Source of the DNA: Planctomycetota bacterium
Lineage (GTDB): Bacteria > Planctomycetota > Phycisphaerae > WQYP01
DNA: 42,771 bases
Direction of reading: 5' to 3'
Assembly (NCBI GenBank): GCA_021831565.1
Contig: JAKBMM010000023.1
Coordinates: forward strand, 1 to 42,771
Shown here: piece by piece, positions 1 through 7,050 of the stretch
How the letters are laid out: every line of letters begins with the position of its first letter
How positions within the stretch are numbered: position 1 is the stretch's first letter
Notes under the pieces: model-generated
What the model was told of the DNA's origin: nothing
Databases searched by the model: none
What the model saw: the letters and a program-made list of their open reading frames with translations, nothing else
Position numbers and translations under genes: made by a program

Positions 1-1020
1 CCGGGCAATCTCCATCGAATCGCCGCATATCCAGCGCGGCTTGATTCCTTTGCGGCATATCGCCTCCGCTTGGTGGCGGTTCGCTTCAATCTGCTCGGCC
101 CGAAGATCAACGCCGGTGTATTCACGCAGCAGCCGGGCGCCCACAATACCACGAACCGATCCGCCGGCGAATGGATCAAGAACAGTACCGCCGGGCGGGC
201 AGAACCAGCGAATGCAAAGCTCACAAAGAACCGGATCGAAAATCGACGTGCCCGACAGCCCGGTTTCGTCAATGGGTTTACTGTTCGATCCCATCCAAAC
301 CGTATTCTTGCCCGATCCGCCGCCGGGCCGAACGTTGCGGGCGGCTATAGCGTTGAGCGAGGCGATGCCCTTGAAGCAAAGGCCGCGTTTTCCATAACCA
401 AACCGCTGGGCCGCTTCCGAATAATCCAGGGCATTGCTCTGGCGGCCAAGCTCGGACTGGATGCCCAGGGCGATCCAGCTTTGTTTGCGGCGCTGCCACC
501 AGCCTTGCCGGGCGTCAAGCACGCTGAACGGCGATACGCCGAAAGATTCGGACAGCGCGCCAGTGTTACTTCCCGGCTCGGCGTTACCATCGGTGCCAGG
601 TTCGCCGGGCAAGTTAATCGGGGAATTGAGCATCGCCTTTTCTTCATCGGTAAAATCCAAGAGCCGGGCAAGCTCCGGCGGAAGCGAGCCGAGTTGCTCA
701 AGCAAGCGGTCGGAGTCCCATGAAGCCAACTCGCCGCTGCGGTTATCGACAAGGGCGTAGCCTCGCGCCGCAGCGCCGGTAAGACGAGTCCGCACAACCG
801 CGATGCTCTTCCAGCCCAAGGCTTGCGCCGCCAGAAGCGTGCCGTTGCCGGCAATGACCATGCCCTCGGCGGTTATGACGATGGGTTTTTGCTGGCCGAA
901 GCGTTGCAGGGAATTTTTGATCGTGGCCAGGTTGCGCGCGTTATGCGCCCGCGCGTTTTGCGGATCAAGTCGGATGCTCGCCAGCGGCACACTTTCAATT
1001 TTCAGGCTTGGCGCTTGCAC
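1..1020 (-). CDS. ParB-like nuclease domain fused to DNA methyltransferase, 3' end outside the window
   Basis: A 340-codon reading frame runs off the left edge of the window. The N-terminal ~100 residues read as a ParB/sulfiredoxin-like domain: LASIRLDPQNARAHN, then QKPIVITAEGMVIAGNGTLL, the usual 'I.GNHR'-like box. After an acidic linker, residues ~285-320 carry the methyltransferase AdoMet site, PPGGTVLDPFAGGSVRG followed by YTGVDLRAEQIEANR. The catalytic DPPY/NPPY motif would lie beyond base 1. Such fusions are common in phages, where they modify DNA or protect it from restriction. The GTG start at 1020 has a GGAG eight or nine bases upstream and overlaps the end of the terminase-like gene by 26 bp, so the two are probably translationally coupled. 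Target base (N4-C or N6-A) cannot be told without the missing part. Confidence 0.75.
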   Translation of the reverse strand, partial: MQAPSLKIESVPLASIRLDPQNARAHNARNLATIKNSLQRFGQQKPIVITAEGMVIAGNGTLLAAQALGWKSIAVVRTRLTGAAARGYALVDNRSGELASWDSDRLLEQLGSLPPELARLLDFTDEEKAMLNSPINLPGEPGTDGNAEPGSNTGALSESFGVSPFSVLDARQGWWQRRKQSWIALGIQSELGRQSNALDYSEAAQRFGYGKRGLCFKGIASLNAIAARNVRPGGGSGKNTVWMGSNSKPIDETGLSGTSIFDPVLCELCIRWFCPPGGTVLDPFAGGSVRGIVGARLLREYTGVDLRAEQIEANRHQAEAICRKGIKPRWICGDSMEIAR

Positions 1021-1531
1021 CGTTTTCTTTCTCCGTGGTTTGCGCGTAGCTTTGTAAATGCCGATATACATCATCCACAAAGCGCTGCAAGTCGCTCTGT
1101 ATCCGCGCTTGCTTATCCGGCGGCAATCCCCAAAGCGTCGTCAATCCAGGCAGGCTTTCCAGCGCCGCCTTGACGATCCCGGCATGTTCCACGAACATAT
1201 CTTTGACCGCCGATAGCGGATAGGTTTTTCCCTCGCGCTCCAATCGCTCGACTTCAAGCTGATAACGCCGAGCAAGCCACAACTGCGTTTTCACTTTTGC
1301 CGCGACCAATTCCCGGCTGCCCGCCATCGCCGGACGACCAGGATCGCCCGTTTTAGAGTTAACCTTCATCCACGAGGCAAGCTCTGGAAGGCTCAAAAAG
1401 TATTGGCCGTTGCGCTTTTCGCAAGGTGCGCCTTTTTTGAGATAATCCCGCAGGGTTTGGACGTGTATGTCCAGCGTGGTCGCCGCGTCCAAAAGGCTGG
1501 TATCACGCTTGATTTTCAACTTCGCACCCAT
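995..1531 (-). CDS. Terminase small subunit-like (Nu1-type) DNA-packaging protein
   Basis: The 178-residue protein starts with a winged-helix-type segment (LLDAATTLDIHVQTLRDYLKKG, residues ~10-32), then a basic linker (GDPGRPAMAGSRELVAAKVK) and a helical stretch rich in Leu/Arg/Glu (LWLARRYQLEVERLEREGK). That order, an N-terminal HTH that reads a packaging site followed by a coiled region that binds the large subunit, is the one known from lambda Nu1-like small terminases. ATG 1531 is chosen because an AGGAG lies 8 bases upstream. A TTG two codons earlier is too close to that site. It sits directly before the ParB-methyltransferase in a leftward phage module; the large terminase would be expected left of the window. 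An alternative is a generic phage MerR-like DNA-binding protein. Confidence 0.55.
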   Translation of the reverse strand: MGAKLKIKRDTSLLDAATTLDIHVQTLRDYLKKGAPCEKRNGQYFLSLPELASWMKVNSKTGDPGRPAMAGSRELVAAKVKTQLWLARRYQLEVERLEREGKTYPLSAVKDMFVEHAGIVKAALESLPGLTTLWGLPPDKQARIQSDLQRFVDDVYRHLQSYAQTTEKENGASAKPEN

Positions 1532-1660
1532 TTTCAAATCTCCTAAAGTGAGTGATTATTTAATTCGTGGCGCGGCAAAACTTTGACAAATAATGCGACT
1601 CGTTAACCGCATTCATTTCAACACTTGAGAAAGAACCTATAGCTAAATATTCCCATATTA

Positions 1661-2245
1661 TCATAGTCCTATATCCCTGTTTTGCGTATCAATGCGGATA
1701 ACCTCGCGGCCCAATTCTTGCAGTTGCTCGCCACAAAGCTGATTACAAATTAAAAGCCGCTGGGCCAGCCGCACAACGATGCGGTCGTTGACAGACAAGG
1801 CGCGTTGGACTAACCGGTGGGCACGACCTTCAATAATGGCACGGTTCCGACAGCCGCACAGTAACTCCTCGATTCCGCCCAAGTCGCCCGTCCATAGCGA
1901 GCCGGACTGCTCGGCGGTTTGGTCAAAGCGAAAGCGTTCAACGGCTTGTGCTTCGCGCCGTTCGTGGCGAGGCGTTGGCCGCTGGCATGGCATCGTGGAT
2001 ATAGGTAATACAGTTAGTCGCCGATGACGGAACATATTCGCACCAAGCGAACCGGCGAGGAGGACGGCGGCGCGCCGGGAGCGTTTAGCGCCGGGCGTAA
2101 AACGAACATGCGTGGTTCCCGATATAGCCCCCGCAATGATCCGCAGGTCGATCTGTCGCACAGAAAAACCCAAGGCCAAAGCGGTTATTGCGTGCGAGGC
2201 TTCGTGCAAGGCGATTTTGGAAAATTCGCGCTGGGTTTCCGTCAT
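1661..2245 (-). CDS. Phage-type M41-like (FtsH peptidase-domain) zinc metallopeptidase
   Basis: The 194-residue protein begins MTETQREFSKIALHEASHAI. HEASH fits the HExxH zinc motif at residues 14-18, with the flanks seen in M41 (FtsH) peptidase domains (family: AxHEAGHA). Downstream, LLAGSLGANMF matches the 'LLGGRxAE' helix, GDLGGIEELL resembles the acidic third-ligand helix (SDLxxA), and the C-terminal RLVQRALSVNDRIVVRLAQRLL resembles the closing helices. No AAA+ domain or transmembrane segment is present, so this is a stand-alone peptidase domain of the kind found in phage and mobile-element modules. Its ATG overlaps the previous stop in TAATG. The role is unknown; prohead or host-protein cleavage are guesses. 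The middle (residues 75-110) is Arg-rich and aligns poorly, so a small frameshift is possible. Confidence 0.55.
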   Translation of the reverse strand: MTETQREFSKIALHEASHAITALALGFSVRQIDLRIIAGAISGTTHVRFTPGAKRSRRAAVLLAGSLGANMFRHRRLTVLPISTMPCQRPTPRHERREAQAVERFRFDQTAEQSGSLWTGDLGGIEELLCGCRNRAIIEGRAHRLVQRALSVNDRIVVRLAQRLLICNQLCGEQLQELGREVIRIDTQNRDIGL

Positions 2246-2892
2246 TACTGCGGCTCCAACTGTTTCCGCCAGGAAGTCAGGTTACTTTGATGGCGCTTTT
2301 CTTCACTAATTAGCGCAAGCAATTGCTCCCGGCGTCGGTGATGCGGCGCGGCCTCGTTGCGAATCGTCCCCAAAAAGTTTTGGAGCTTCGTTTCGAGCTC
2401 ACCAATTTTGGTCTCAACCCGTTGTGTTTCGTCGTCGATGTCCGGGTGCTGCTGAAGGAATTTTTCGGCTTCGACGGCCCGCATCGCATCAGCCAGGTCG
2501 GTTTCAAGTTGTCGCCCGGTTTCGCGCGCGAGCTGGGTAAGCTCGATGGCTTCGTCGTCGGTCAAACGAACATTATGAGCTTGGCGGTCGAGCAGGCCGA
2601 GCAGGCGCACAACCTTGTCCCGTCGTCTTGCGCGCAATGTGGCATCGGCCTGGCGCTCAATCAACCCTCTCGCCTGCTGCACCGGAGATAGCGAGATGGA
2701 TTCAGCCGCTACGCCCGCCTTGACCGCTTCCGAGTAGCGAAGGAGACGCAGACTTCCGTCGGGCTGCGGCAAGCCGACCCATTGATCCGGATCGATGCGT
2801 TGGTCGACCTTATCGGGTTGCGGCGGCGCGGTCGGCGGTTGATAGCGGTACAAACCTGAGGGCGGCACGCTGATGGGTTTTGTTTCGGCCAT
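2245..2892 (-). CDS. Hypothetical phage protein with coiled coil
   Basis: I do not recognise this 215-residue protein. ATG 2892 is preceded by GGAG at 5 bases. The N-terminus is Pro/Gln rich (PPSGLYRYQPPTAPPQP), followed by a segment with WVGLPQPDGSLRLLRYSEA. The rest is almost all helix with heptad-like Leu/Glu/Arg spacing, especially EKFLQQHPDIDDETQRVETK and onward to the C-terminus. It has no Cys and no signal peptide. It is translationally coupled to the M41-like peptidase downstream (TAATG). Its place between replication genes and packaging genes suggests a phage structural or accessory protein, for example a scaffold-like coiled coil, but nothing in the sequence proves that. Confidence 0.5.
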   Translation of the reverse strand: MAETKPISVPPSGLYRYQPPTAPPQPDKVDQRIDPDQWVGLPQPDGSLRLLRYSEAVKAGVAAESISLSPVQQARGLIERQADATLRARRRDKVVRLLGLLDRQAHNVRLTDDEAIELTQLARETGRQLETDLADAMRAVEAEKFLQQHPDIDDETQRVETKIGELETKLQNFLGTIRNEAAPHHRRREQLLALISEEKRHQSNLTSWRKQLEPQ

Positions 2893-3063
2893 TGTAGCTC
2901 CTTCGCCTAAGCACCGGCCAGTGGCGCGCCTCCGAGCAACGCCACCAGCCGGGCGAATCATCCACCCTTGGCCCAAAAGCCAAAACGTGGTCAATTACCG
3001 GCCCGAAAACAGCGCTTTTGCTGGCGTTTCTGCGCGCCGCGTGGTTCAAAAGAGGCTCAATGC

Positions 3064-3465
3064 TCACGATCCATTCTCCACGTCTTCGGTGGTGGCAGCA
3101 CATTCGCCGCCGTAGCCGCGCGATGCGGATAGCGGCGCGGTGCTCATTGCCAGACACGACCGGGCAGTTTGGTTTAGGTGTAATCTTTTGTAAGTGCTCA
3201 ATGAAATTCCGATCCGCGAGGCAATCATTCTGTTCGGCGCTGTGGGACATTCCGCCACGCAAGCGGCGGTGCGAGCACGAAGCGCCGTAATCTGGTCGGG
3301 CGTGAATACGCGATGCCTTGTGCGCCGCGCCGGGCCGGTTTGCCCGGCGGCATGGATGATCGCAGCCGCAAAAGCCTGCTGGACGTCCGGCGGCAGGCGC
3401 GACCAAGCTGCGATAACCGCCTGAAGCAGCGGATCGGCGTTAGGGTTGGGCGTTAAAGAGGACAT
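3064..3465 (-). CDS. Small hypothetical protein with AWxxLP repeat motif and HTH-like C-terminal half
   Basis: A 133-residue protein; ATG 3465 has GGAG six bases upstream. Residues 10-42 (DPLLQAVIAAWSRLPPDVQQ and following) form an amphipathic helix pair of the pattern DPxL...AWxxLP...A..AAG. The same pattern occurs in the 48-residue reading frame at 6698-6844. Residues ~50-95 (FTPDQITALRARTAACVAEC, then RMIASRIGISLSTYKRLHL) look like a helix-turn-helix of the recombinase or sigma-like type. The C-terminal 30 residues are low complexity. It lies 15 bp downstream of the TubC-like gene on the same strand, so it is probably in the same transcript. A DNA-binding regulator of the element is the best guess. 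Confidence 0.45.
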   Translation of the reverse strand: MSSLTPNPNADPLLQAVIAAWSRLPPDVQQAFAAAIIHAAGQTGPARRTRHRVFTPDQITALRARTAACVAECPTAPNRMIASRIGISLSTYKRLHLNQTARSCLAMSTAPLSASRGYGGECAATTEDVENGS

Positions 3466-3480
3466 TTTAATCTCCGTGCT

Positions 3481-3768
3481 TCAATTCAGTTCCGTCGGCG
3501 ACCACAACCGCGAATCCAGCGGCCAGCGGCTCCATGCCTGGGCGCCGCTGCGGCCAACGTAAAGCGTAAGCTTGGCCGGGGCTTCACCGGTCGCCATCCG
3601 CGATGCGGCCTCGGCCCGCAATAGGATGAGAATCTGCTGCTTGTGTACCTTGGCGTAGGCGAGCAGTTCCGGCGTGAGCAAACTCTTCTTTGCCCGCAGA
3701 ACCAGTTCGGGGCCATCGGCCAGAACCTTAATTCCCCGCTGTCGAAAAATATCCAGTATCGTGGTCAT
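3481..3768 (-). CDS. TubC N-terminal docking domain-like protein
   Basis: A 95-residue protein. Residues 1-50 (ILDIFRQRGIKVLADGPELV, then LTPELLAYAKVHKQQILILL) fit the TubC N-terminal docking fold: a short helix, a beta pair with 'G..L....', then LTPELxxxxxxHKxxILxLL. In PKS/NRPS systems this domain mediates subunit docking. Stand-alone versions also occur beside DUF3987 or primase genes in mobile elements, where the function is not known to me. The start overlaps the stop of the DUF3987 gene by ATGA (3765-3768), so the two products are made together and may interact. The C-terminal 45 residues (WSRWPLDSRLW) are unassigned. Confidence 0.6.
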   Translation of the reverse strand: MTTILDIFRQRGIKVLADGPELVLRAKKSLLTPELLAYAKVHKQQILILLRAEAASRMATGEAPAKLTLYVGRSGAQAWSRWPLDSRLWSPTELN

Positions 3769-5891
3769 AGCCTCTCCTCCATGTCTTGGACCGCCGCAAA
3801 CAGGTCGGACTCGACCTGCCGGGCCTCCTCCACGGCGGCGGTGTCCTCGTCCATCGCCACCGGCACGGCGTCCGCCGGGGGCGGTTCGTCCGCCATGACA
3901 TCGTCTGCTGGATCATATTGGGGGGGGGTATCGGTATCGGTCGCCGGGGTGTCTACGGTGTCTACGTCTACGGAACCTGCCGAATCCTTAAGGTTTGAGG
4001 GGGTACCGTAGACCGTAGACGTGTAGACGGGCCGGATCACGAACCGCTCGGCGGGCCTGCCGCCACGGGGGCCGGGCGGAGAATCGTCCCATCGTCCGTG
4101 GCCGGCGCCAACCAACTCCGACAATGCCGCGCGGGCGACTCCCACGGGCTGGTAGCGGCGGGACGCCTGCGCCAGCTCACGCGGGGTGATCTTGCCGCCG
4201 CGCCGCCGGATCAGCTCGATCAGCTCGCGCTGCCGCCGGTCGTCGGTGTCCTCCCCATACAGCCTCTCGGCCTCGGCCCGGAACCACGTCGCCAGCGTGA
4301 TACCGGCCCGCATCGCCTCGCCATCCACGATGGCGGCGGCGGGGGTGCGGGCCAGCATCATCACCAGCGCCAGCCGGGCCGCCTGCTCCTCGATTTTCGC
4401 CAGGGCCGCCGCCACCGGGCCGTCCGACTCCGCCGTGCGCCGGGCATTGGCGTCGTACCACTGTCGCCACTGCGCGCGAGCCCCGGCGTCCATATCCAGC
4501 GTCACCGGCTCCGGCTCGCCGTCGGCATCCACCCCCATCGGTATCGCCAGCAGACCATCCACCGTCCGCGCCCACGCCTCACGGGTAGAGATGGATACAT
4601 CCGCATCCGTCCACTTTTTCGGCGGCGCCGCGGGGGCGGCAAAGAGAATCCGCGCCATGAGTCCGGACTCGACGCGCTCGCGCGTCATGGCCCGGCGGAG
4701 TATCGCGGGCTGTATGCCCCCGATGATGGATATCGCCGCGCGCGGTATATGGATGATGCGCTGGTCGCCGGTCTTGCGGTTGACGGTGAATGATTCAGCC
4801 CTATGTATACTTAGCCATCGCTGCATATCTCCGGCATCCCGGTAGGCATCCATACCTTCCAGCCAGCCGCCCAGCTCGTCGCGGGCCAGCAGCACGCCGC
4901 GCGGATTCATGGCCAGTACCACCGCCATCGCCTCCAGGGTCGTGTCGTCCAGCACATACTGCGCGCAGACGGGGGCCGTCGGCTCCTCCGGCGGCTCTTC
5001 CTCGCCCGAAGACTTTTTCCAGCGGGCGACATCCCGCTCGTGGCGCAGCGTGTCGGCGCGATGTGTCGCCACAGCGTCCGCGTAGGCTCGGAAAGCGTCG
5101 CTCTGGTGGCGGCGCAGGGGGCGTAGCGCGTGCTCCATCGGCGGGGATTTGCCCGTGCCGCTGGGGCCGACCACACACGCCCAGATCAGGGCCGGCGCGT
5201 GCCAGGTATCCCGCAGTCGCAGCGTGCGACTATTGCCTATTGCGGCGGCGGCGGTGGCCAACATCGGCAACGCCACGTACTCCGGCGGGATACCCATGAT
5301 ACGCGCGTACTCATTTACATATCGGCGCATCACCGGCGGCAGCGCGCCGACCGGGAATGGTTCCCGCGGCGCAGGCGACTCGGACGGCTCATCCGGCGCG
5401 GCGGGCGATGCGGCGGCGGCAAGCTCGGTCGCCAGCGGTGCGATGTCGGAGGCTGGCCACCCGGCGGATGCGGCCTGCCGGACGCGGTGGGCGGCGATAA
5501 TGATCTCGCGCCGGCGCTGCGCCTCCCGCACGCGCTCGAGCCCGGGCGTCCACACCGACCTCATGGCCAGCCCGGTCAGTGCCTCGCGCAGCCACGACTC
5601 CATCTCCGGCGTGCGCAGATTCCGGCGGCGCAGCTCGTCGGCGACCACCGATGGAGCGAGGTCGCCGTCGCGGCGATAGAGCTGCTCCAGCACCGGCCAG
5701 AGCTGGCGACAGTACGTATCGGTATAGCTAGATAGATCGATCCCGGCGCCCAGTGCCTCGGCCATGCGGGCCGGATCCTGGAGGACGGCGGCGAGCAGGT
5801 CTCGCTCGGACGCGGGCGCGGCGGGGAGTGCCTGCGGCGTATCGTCGGCGGCGGCGGCGGGACGCGGTCGTGCGGTGGTGGTGGCCGTCAT
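3765..5891 (-). CDS. DUF3987-type P-loop protein with DnaB-N-like front domain (primase/helicase-like)
   Basis: The 708-residue protein starts at ATG 5891, overlapping the HTH gene's stop by ATGA. Residues ~28-95 (ASERDLLAAVLQDPARMAEA ... LAPSVVADELRRR) resemble the N-terminal domain of DnaB helicase. Residues ~180-640 are DUF3987-like: Walker A GPSGTGKS at 242-249, a Walker B-like GVLLARDELGGWLEGM at 332-347, and the conserved IGGIQPAIL segment further on. The C-terminus has a winged-helix-like stretch (ELIELIRRRGGKITPRELAQ) and an acidic, Thr/Asp/Val-rich tail. DUF3987 proteins are replication-associated in phages and plasmids; the biochemical activity is inferred. GC content here is visibly higher than in the flanking phage genes (runs of gcggcggcg), a sign of separate ancestry. 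Confidence 0.75.
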   Translation of the reverse strand: MTATTTARPRPAAAADDTPQALPAAPASERDLLAAVLQDPARMAEALGAGIDLSSYTDTYCRQLWPVLEQLYRRDGDLAPSVVADELRRRNLRTPEMESWLREALTGLAMRSVWTPGLERVREAQRRREIIIAAHRVRQAASAGWPASDIAPLATELAAAASPAAPDEPSESPAPREPFPVGALPPVMRRYVNEYARIMGIPPEYVALPMLATAAAAIGNSRTLRLRDTWHAPALIWACVVGPSGTGKSPPMEHALRPLRRHQSDAFRAYADAVATHRADTLRHERDVARWKKSSGEEEPPEEPTAPVCAQYVLDDTTLEAMAVVLAMNPRGVLLARDELGGWLEGMDAYRDAGDMQRWLSIHRAESFTVNRKTGDQRIIHIPRAAISIIGGIQPAILRRAMTRERVESGLMARILFAAPAAPPKKWTDADVSISTREAWARTVDGLLAIPMGVDADGEPEPVTLDMDAGARAQWRQWYDANARRTAESDGPVAAALAKIEEQAARLALVMMLARTPAAAIVDGEAMRAGITLATWFRAEAERLYGEDTDDRRQRELIELIRRRGGKITPRELAQASRRYQPVGVARAALSELVGAGHGRWDDSPPGPRGGRPAERFVIRPVYTSTVYGTPSNLKDSAGSVDVDTVDTPATDTDTPPQYDPADDVMADEPPPADAVPVAMDEDTAAVEEARQVESDLFAAVQDMEERL

Positions 5892-6163
5892 GGCATCACC
5901 GCCGATCCGCCGGCCTCGCCGGCGAAGTGGCCCTGCGGGTCGCGGCGCAGCTCGCCGGCATATCCCTCGCGCGCGGGCAGCCCACGTATGTATGCAGCTA
6001 CATCTGTCTCCCGATACCGGACGAGGCGCCCCAGTCGTACCGCGCGGATGGCGCGGCTCGCGGTCAGCCGCTCTACCTGTCGGCGGGACACGCTCAGGAG
6101 CCGCGACAGGTCGCCCACGGACATGAGCCGGTCCGGGGCACTCGGCGGGGTGGTGGTACGCAT
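5888..6163 (-). CDS. Excisionase-like helix-turn-helix protein
   Basis: A 91-residue protein. Residues ~14-66 (RLMSVGDLSRLLSVSRRQVE, then IRAVRLGRLVRYRETDVAAYI) fit the HTH_17/MerR-like excisionase fold, with the final 'R[YF]...D...YI' typical of the family. The start at 6163 is supported by GGAG eight bases upstream; an in-frame extension further upstream has no such site. It is the first gene of a coupled HTH-DUF3987-TubC cluster (ATGA overlaps at both later junctions). Members of this family either aid excision or autoregulate the element's early operon. With the attachment-site candidate only 0.7 kb away, both are plausible. Confidence 0.65.
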   Translation of the reverse strand: MRTTTPPSAPDRLMSVGDLSRLLSVSRRQVERLTASRAIRAVRLGRLVRYRETDVAAYIRGLPAREGYAGELRRDPQGHFAGEAGGSAVMP

Positions 6164-6445
6164 ATACTGATCTCCATATATTCGGCGGTCGGCGGCGGTA
6201 CACGCGCCGCTCTGCCGCCTCCGGGAACCATTAGCCGCGCGCGCCGCGGCAAATGGGGATTTTTCGTCGCGCGAGCGGCAAATGTAATGATTCCTAAATA
6301 CATGCCGCGCGGAAATGGCCGTAAACATTGAACAAATGACGAAAAACGCGATGATTCAATTATACATGAGATTTTTTTGGGATTTTTTGCGGGGAGTTTT
6401 TGCGGGCGGTGGTGAACGGGCGGGCTCGCGGCTATTCTGAAAGTC
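6164..6445. promoter_or_regulatory. Divergent intergenic control region of the element
   Basis: A 282-bp spacer separates the leftward HTH operon from a rightward small ORF. The part nearest the operon is GC-rich. The part from about 6,290 to 6,400 is AT-rich (aacaaatgacgaaaaacg, attcaattatacatgag), unlike its surroundings, and holds T-tracts. This is where early promoters of the element should lie. I could not identify a clear -35/-10 pair or a clean inverted repeat, so only the location is proposed. Confidence 0.35.
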
Positions 6446-6619
6446 ATGGGCATTGCCAACACCATCACTTACATCGTTACGGCGGTAGGCATACCGACCA
6501 TCGTTGCCGCGCTGATCTACGTGGGGCGGAAACTTCACGCGCTGGACGTGGTGGAAAAACAGATTGCGGACGTGGCAAAGAAACTGGATGCCTTCTTGGA
6601 CAAGCCCAAAGCGGGATAG
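6446..6619 (+). CDS. Small single-pass membrane protein with helical tail
   Basis: A 57-residue protein: MGIANTITYIVTAVGIPTIV continues into AALIYVGRK, one hydrophobic segment (~residues 4-26) followed by a charged amphipathic helix (LHALDVVEKQIADVAKKLDA). The hydrophobic-then-heptad pattern is regular, while the opposite strand gives only Arg/Pro-rich noise, so the rightward reading is favoured. The ribosome site is weak (GAAAG two bases before ATG). Small proteins with one TM and a coiled tail are common in phages as holin or spanin-like accessories, but there is no lysis gene nearby to support that. It points away from the rest of the element. Confidence 0.45.
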   Translation: MGIANTITYIVTAVGIPTIVAALIYVGRKLHALDVVEKQIADVAKKLDAFLDKPKAG

Positions 6620-6697
6620 CCGGGCCTCGGCGGGACAACGGGCCAAAAAGCGTCCGGCCTCCGCCTGATCGGGCGCCCATATCGCCCCGCCGCGCTT

Positions 6698-6844
6698 TCA
6701 CCGGCGGCTTGTCTTGCCCCCGGCGGCCTCGGCCATGCCGAGCAAGGCTTTGCGGATAGGTCCCGGCAGGGATGGCCAGATAGCGGCCAGCCGGCCAAGT
6801 TCCGGGTCGGTTTGTCCCTTATTTGTCCCACGGATGGGGGCCAT
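6698..6844 (-). CDS. 48-residue ORF carrying the DPxL-AWxxLP motif
   Basis: The frame reads MAPIRGTNKGQTDPELGRLA and on through IWPSLPGPIRKALLGMAEAA to a Lys/Arg end. It matches the N-terminal pattern of the 133-residue protein at 3064-3465 (DP-L, aromatic W, LP, then a helix ending AA-G). No good ribosome site precedes ATG 6844, and the same frame continues upstream into the tRNA-Asp remnant. It could be the C-terminal scrap of a recombinase or another gene cut at the attachment site rather than an independent gene. The motif, repeated within one element, argues against chance. Confidence 0.35.
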   Translation of the reverse strand: MAPIRGTNKGQTDPELGRLAAIWPSLPGPIRKALLGMAEAAGGKTSRR

Positions 6845-6885
6845 TGTTTGTAAGTGCTTGAATTTCAAGTGGTTGCGGTTTATAA

Positions 6886-6935
6886 GCATCGGATTGTCGA
6901 TCCGAAGGTTGCGGGTTCGATCCCCGTCGCCCTCG
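6886..6935 (+). other. 3' half of a tRNA-Asp(GTC) gene; probable attachment site (att) of the element
   Basis: The sequence contains a full anticodon arm (TCGGA-TTGTCGA-TCCGA, anticodon GTC), a 5-base variable region, a T-arm (GCGGG-TTCGATC-CCCGT) and the 3' acceptor strand CGCCCTC plus discriminator G. The matching 5' acceptor GAGGGCG and a D-arm are absent upstream, where the sequence is phage-like, so this is not a complete tRNA. A retained 3' tRNA half at the edge of phage genes is the usual mark of tyrosine-recombinase integration. The intact gene should be at the element's other end, left of this window. The antisense reading gives the well-known spurious peptide GDGDRTRNLRIDNPM. Confidence 0.7.
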
Positions 6936-6939
6936 TTGG

Positions 6940-7033
6940 TATAATACACACGCCGAACGCTAGATTTAGCGTACCTACCTGCGTTGGGAAGCGCGGTTTC
7001 AAAACCCCAGATGTTCAGTATGGTACTGAACAT
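6940..7033 (+). promoter_or_regulatory. Promoter-like box and two perfect inverted repeats before the integrase remnant
   Basis: TATAAT occurs at 6940-6945. ACGCTA-GATT-TAGCGT (6957-6972) is a perfect 6-bp-arm inverted repeat. ATGTTCAGTA-TGG-TACTGAACAT (7011-7033) is a perfect 10-bp-arm inverted repeat. The second ends 17 bp before the ATG of the integrase fragment, overlapping where a repressor would block transcription or translation. No T-run follows either repeat, so they look like operators or recombinase arm sites rather than terminators. No convincing -35 lies 16-18 bp before the TATAAT. Confidence 0.4.
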
Positions 7034-7050
7034 CGGTTTGGAGCCACGCC

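Noticed and set aside
3765-6203. Longer 812-residue version of the DUF3987 protein
   Set aside because: The first 104 residues are an out-of-phase reading of the upstream HTH gene; ATG 5891 with ATGA overlap is better supported.
6845-7033. Leftward ORF extension with GDGDRTRNLRIDNPM
   Set aside because: It is the antisense of the tRNA-Asp remnant and is a common annotation artefact.
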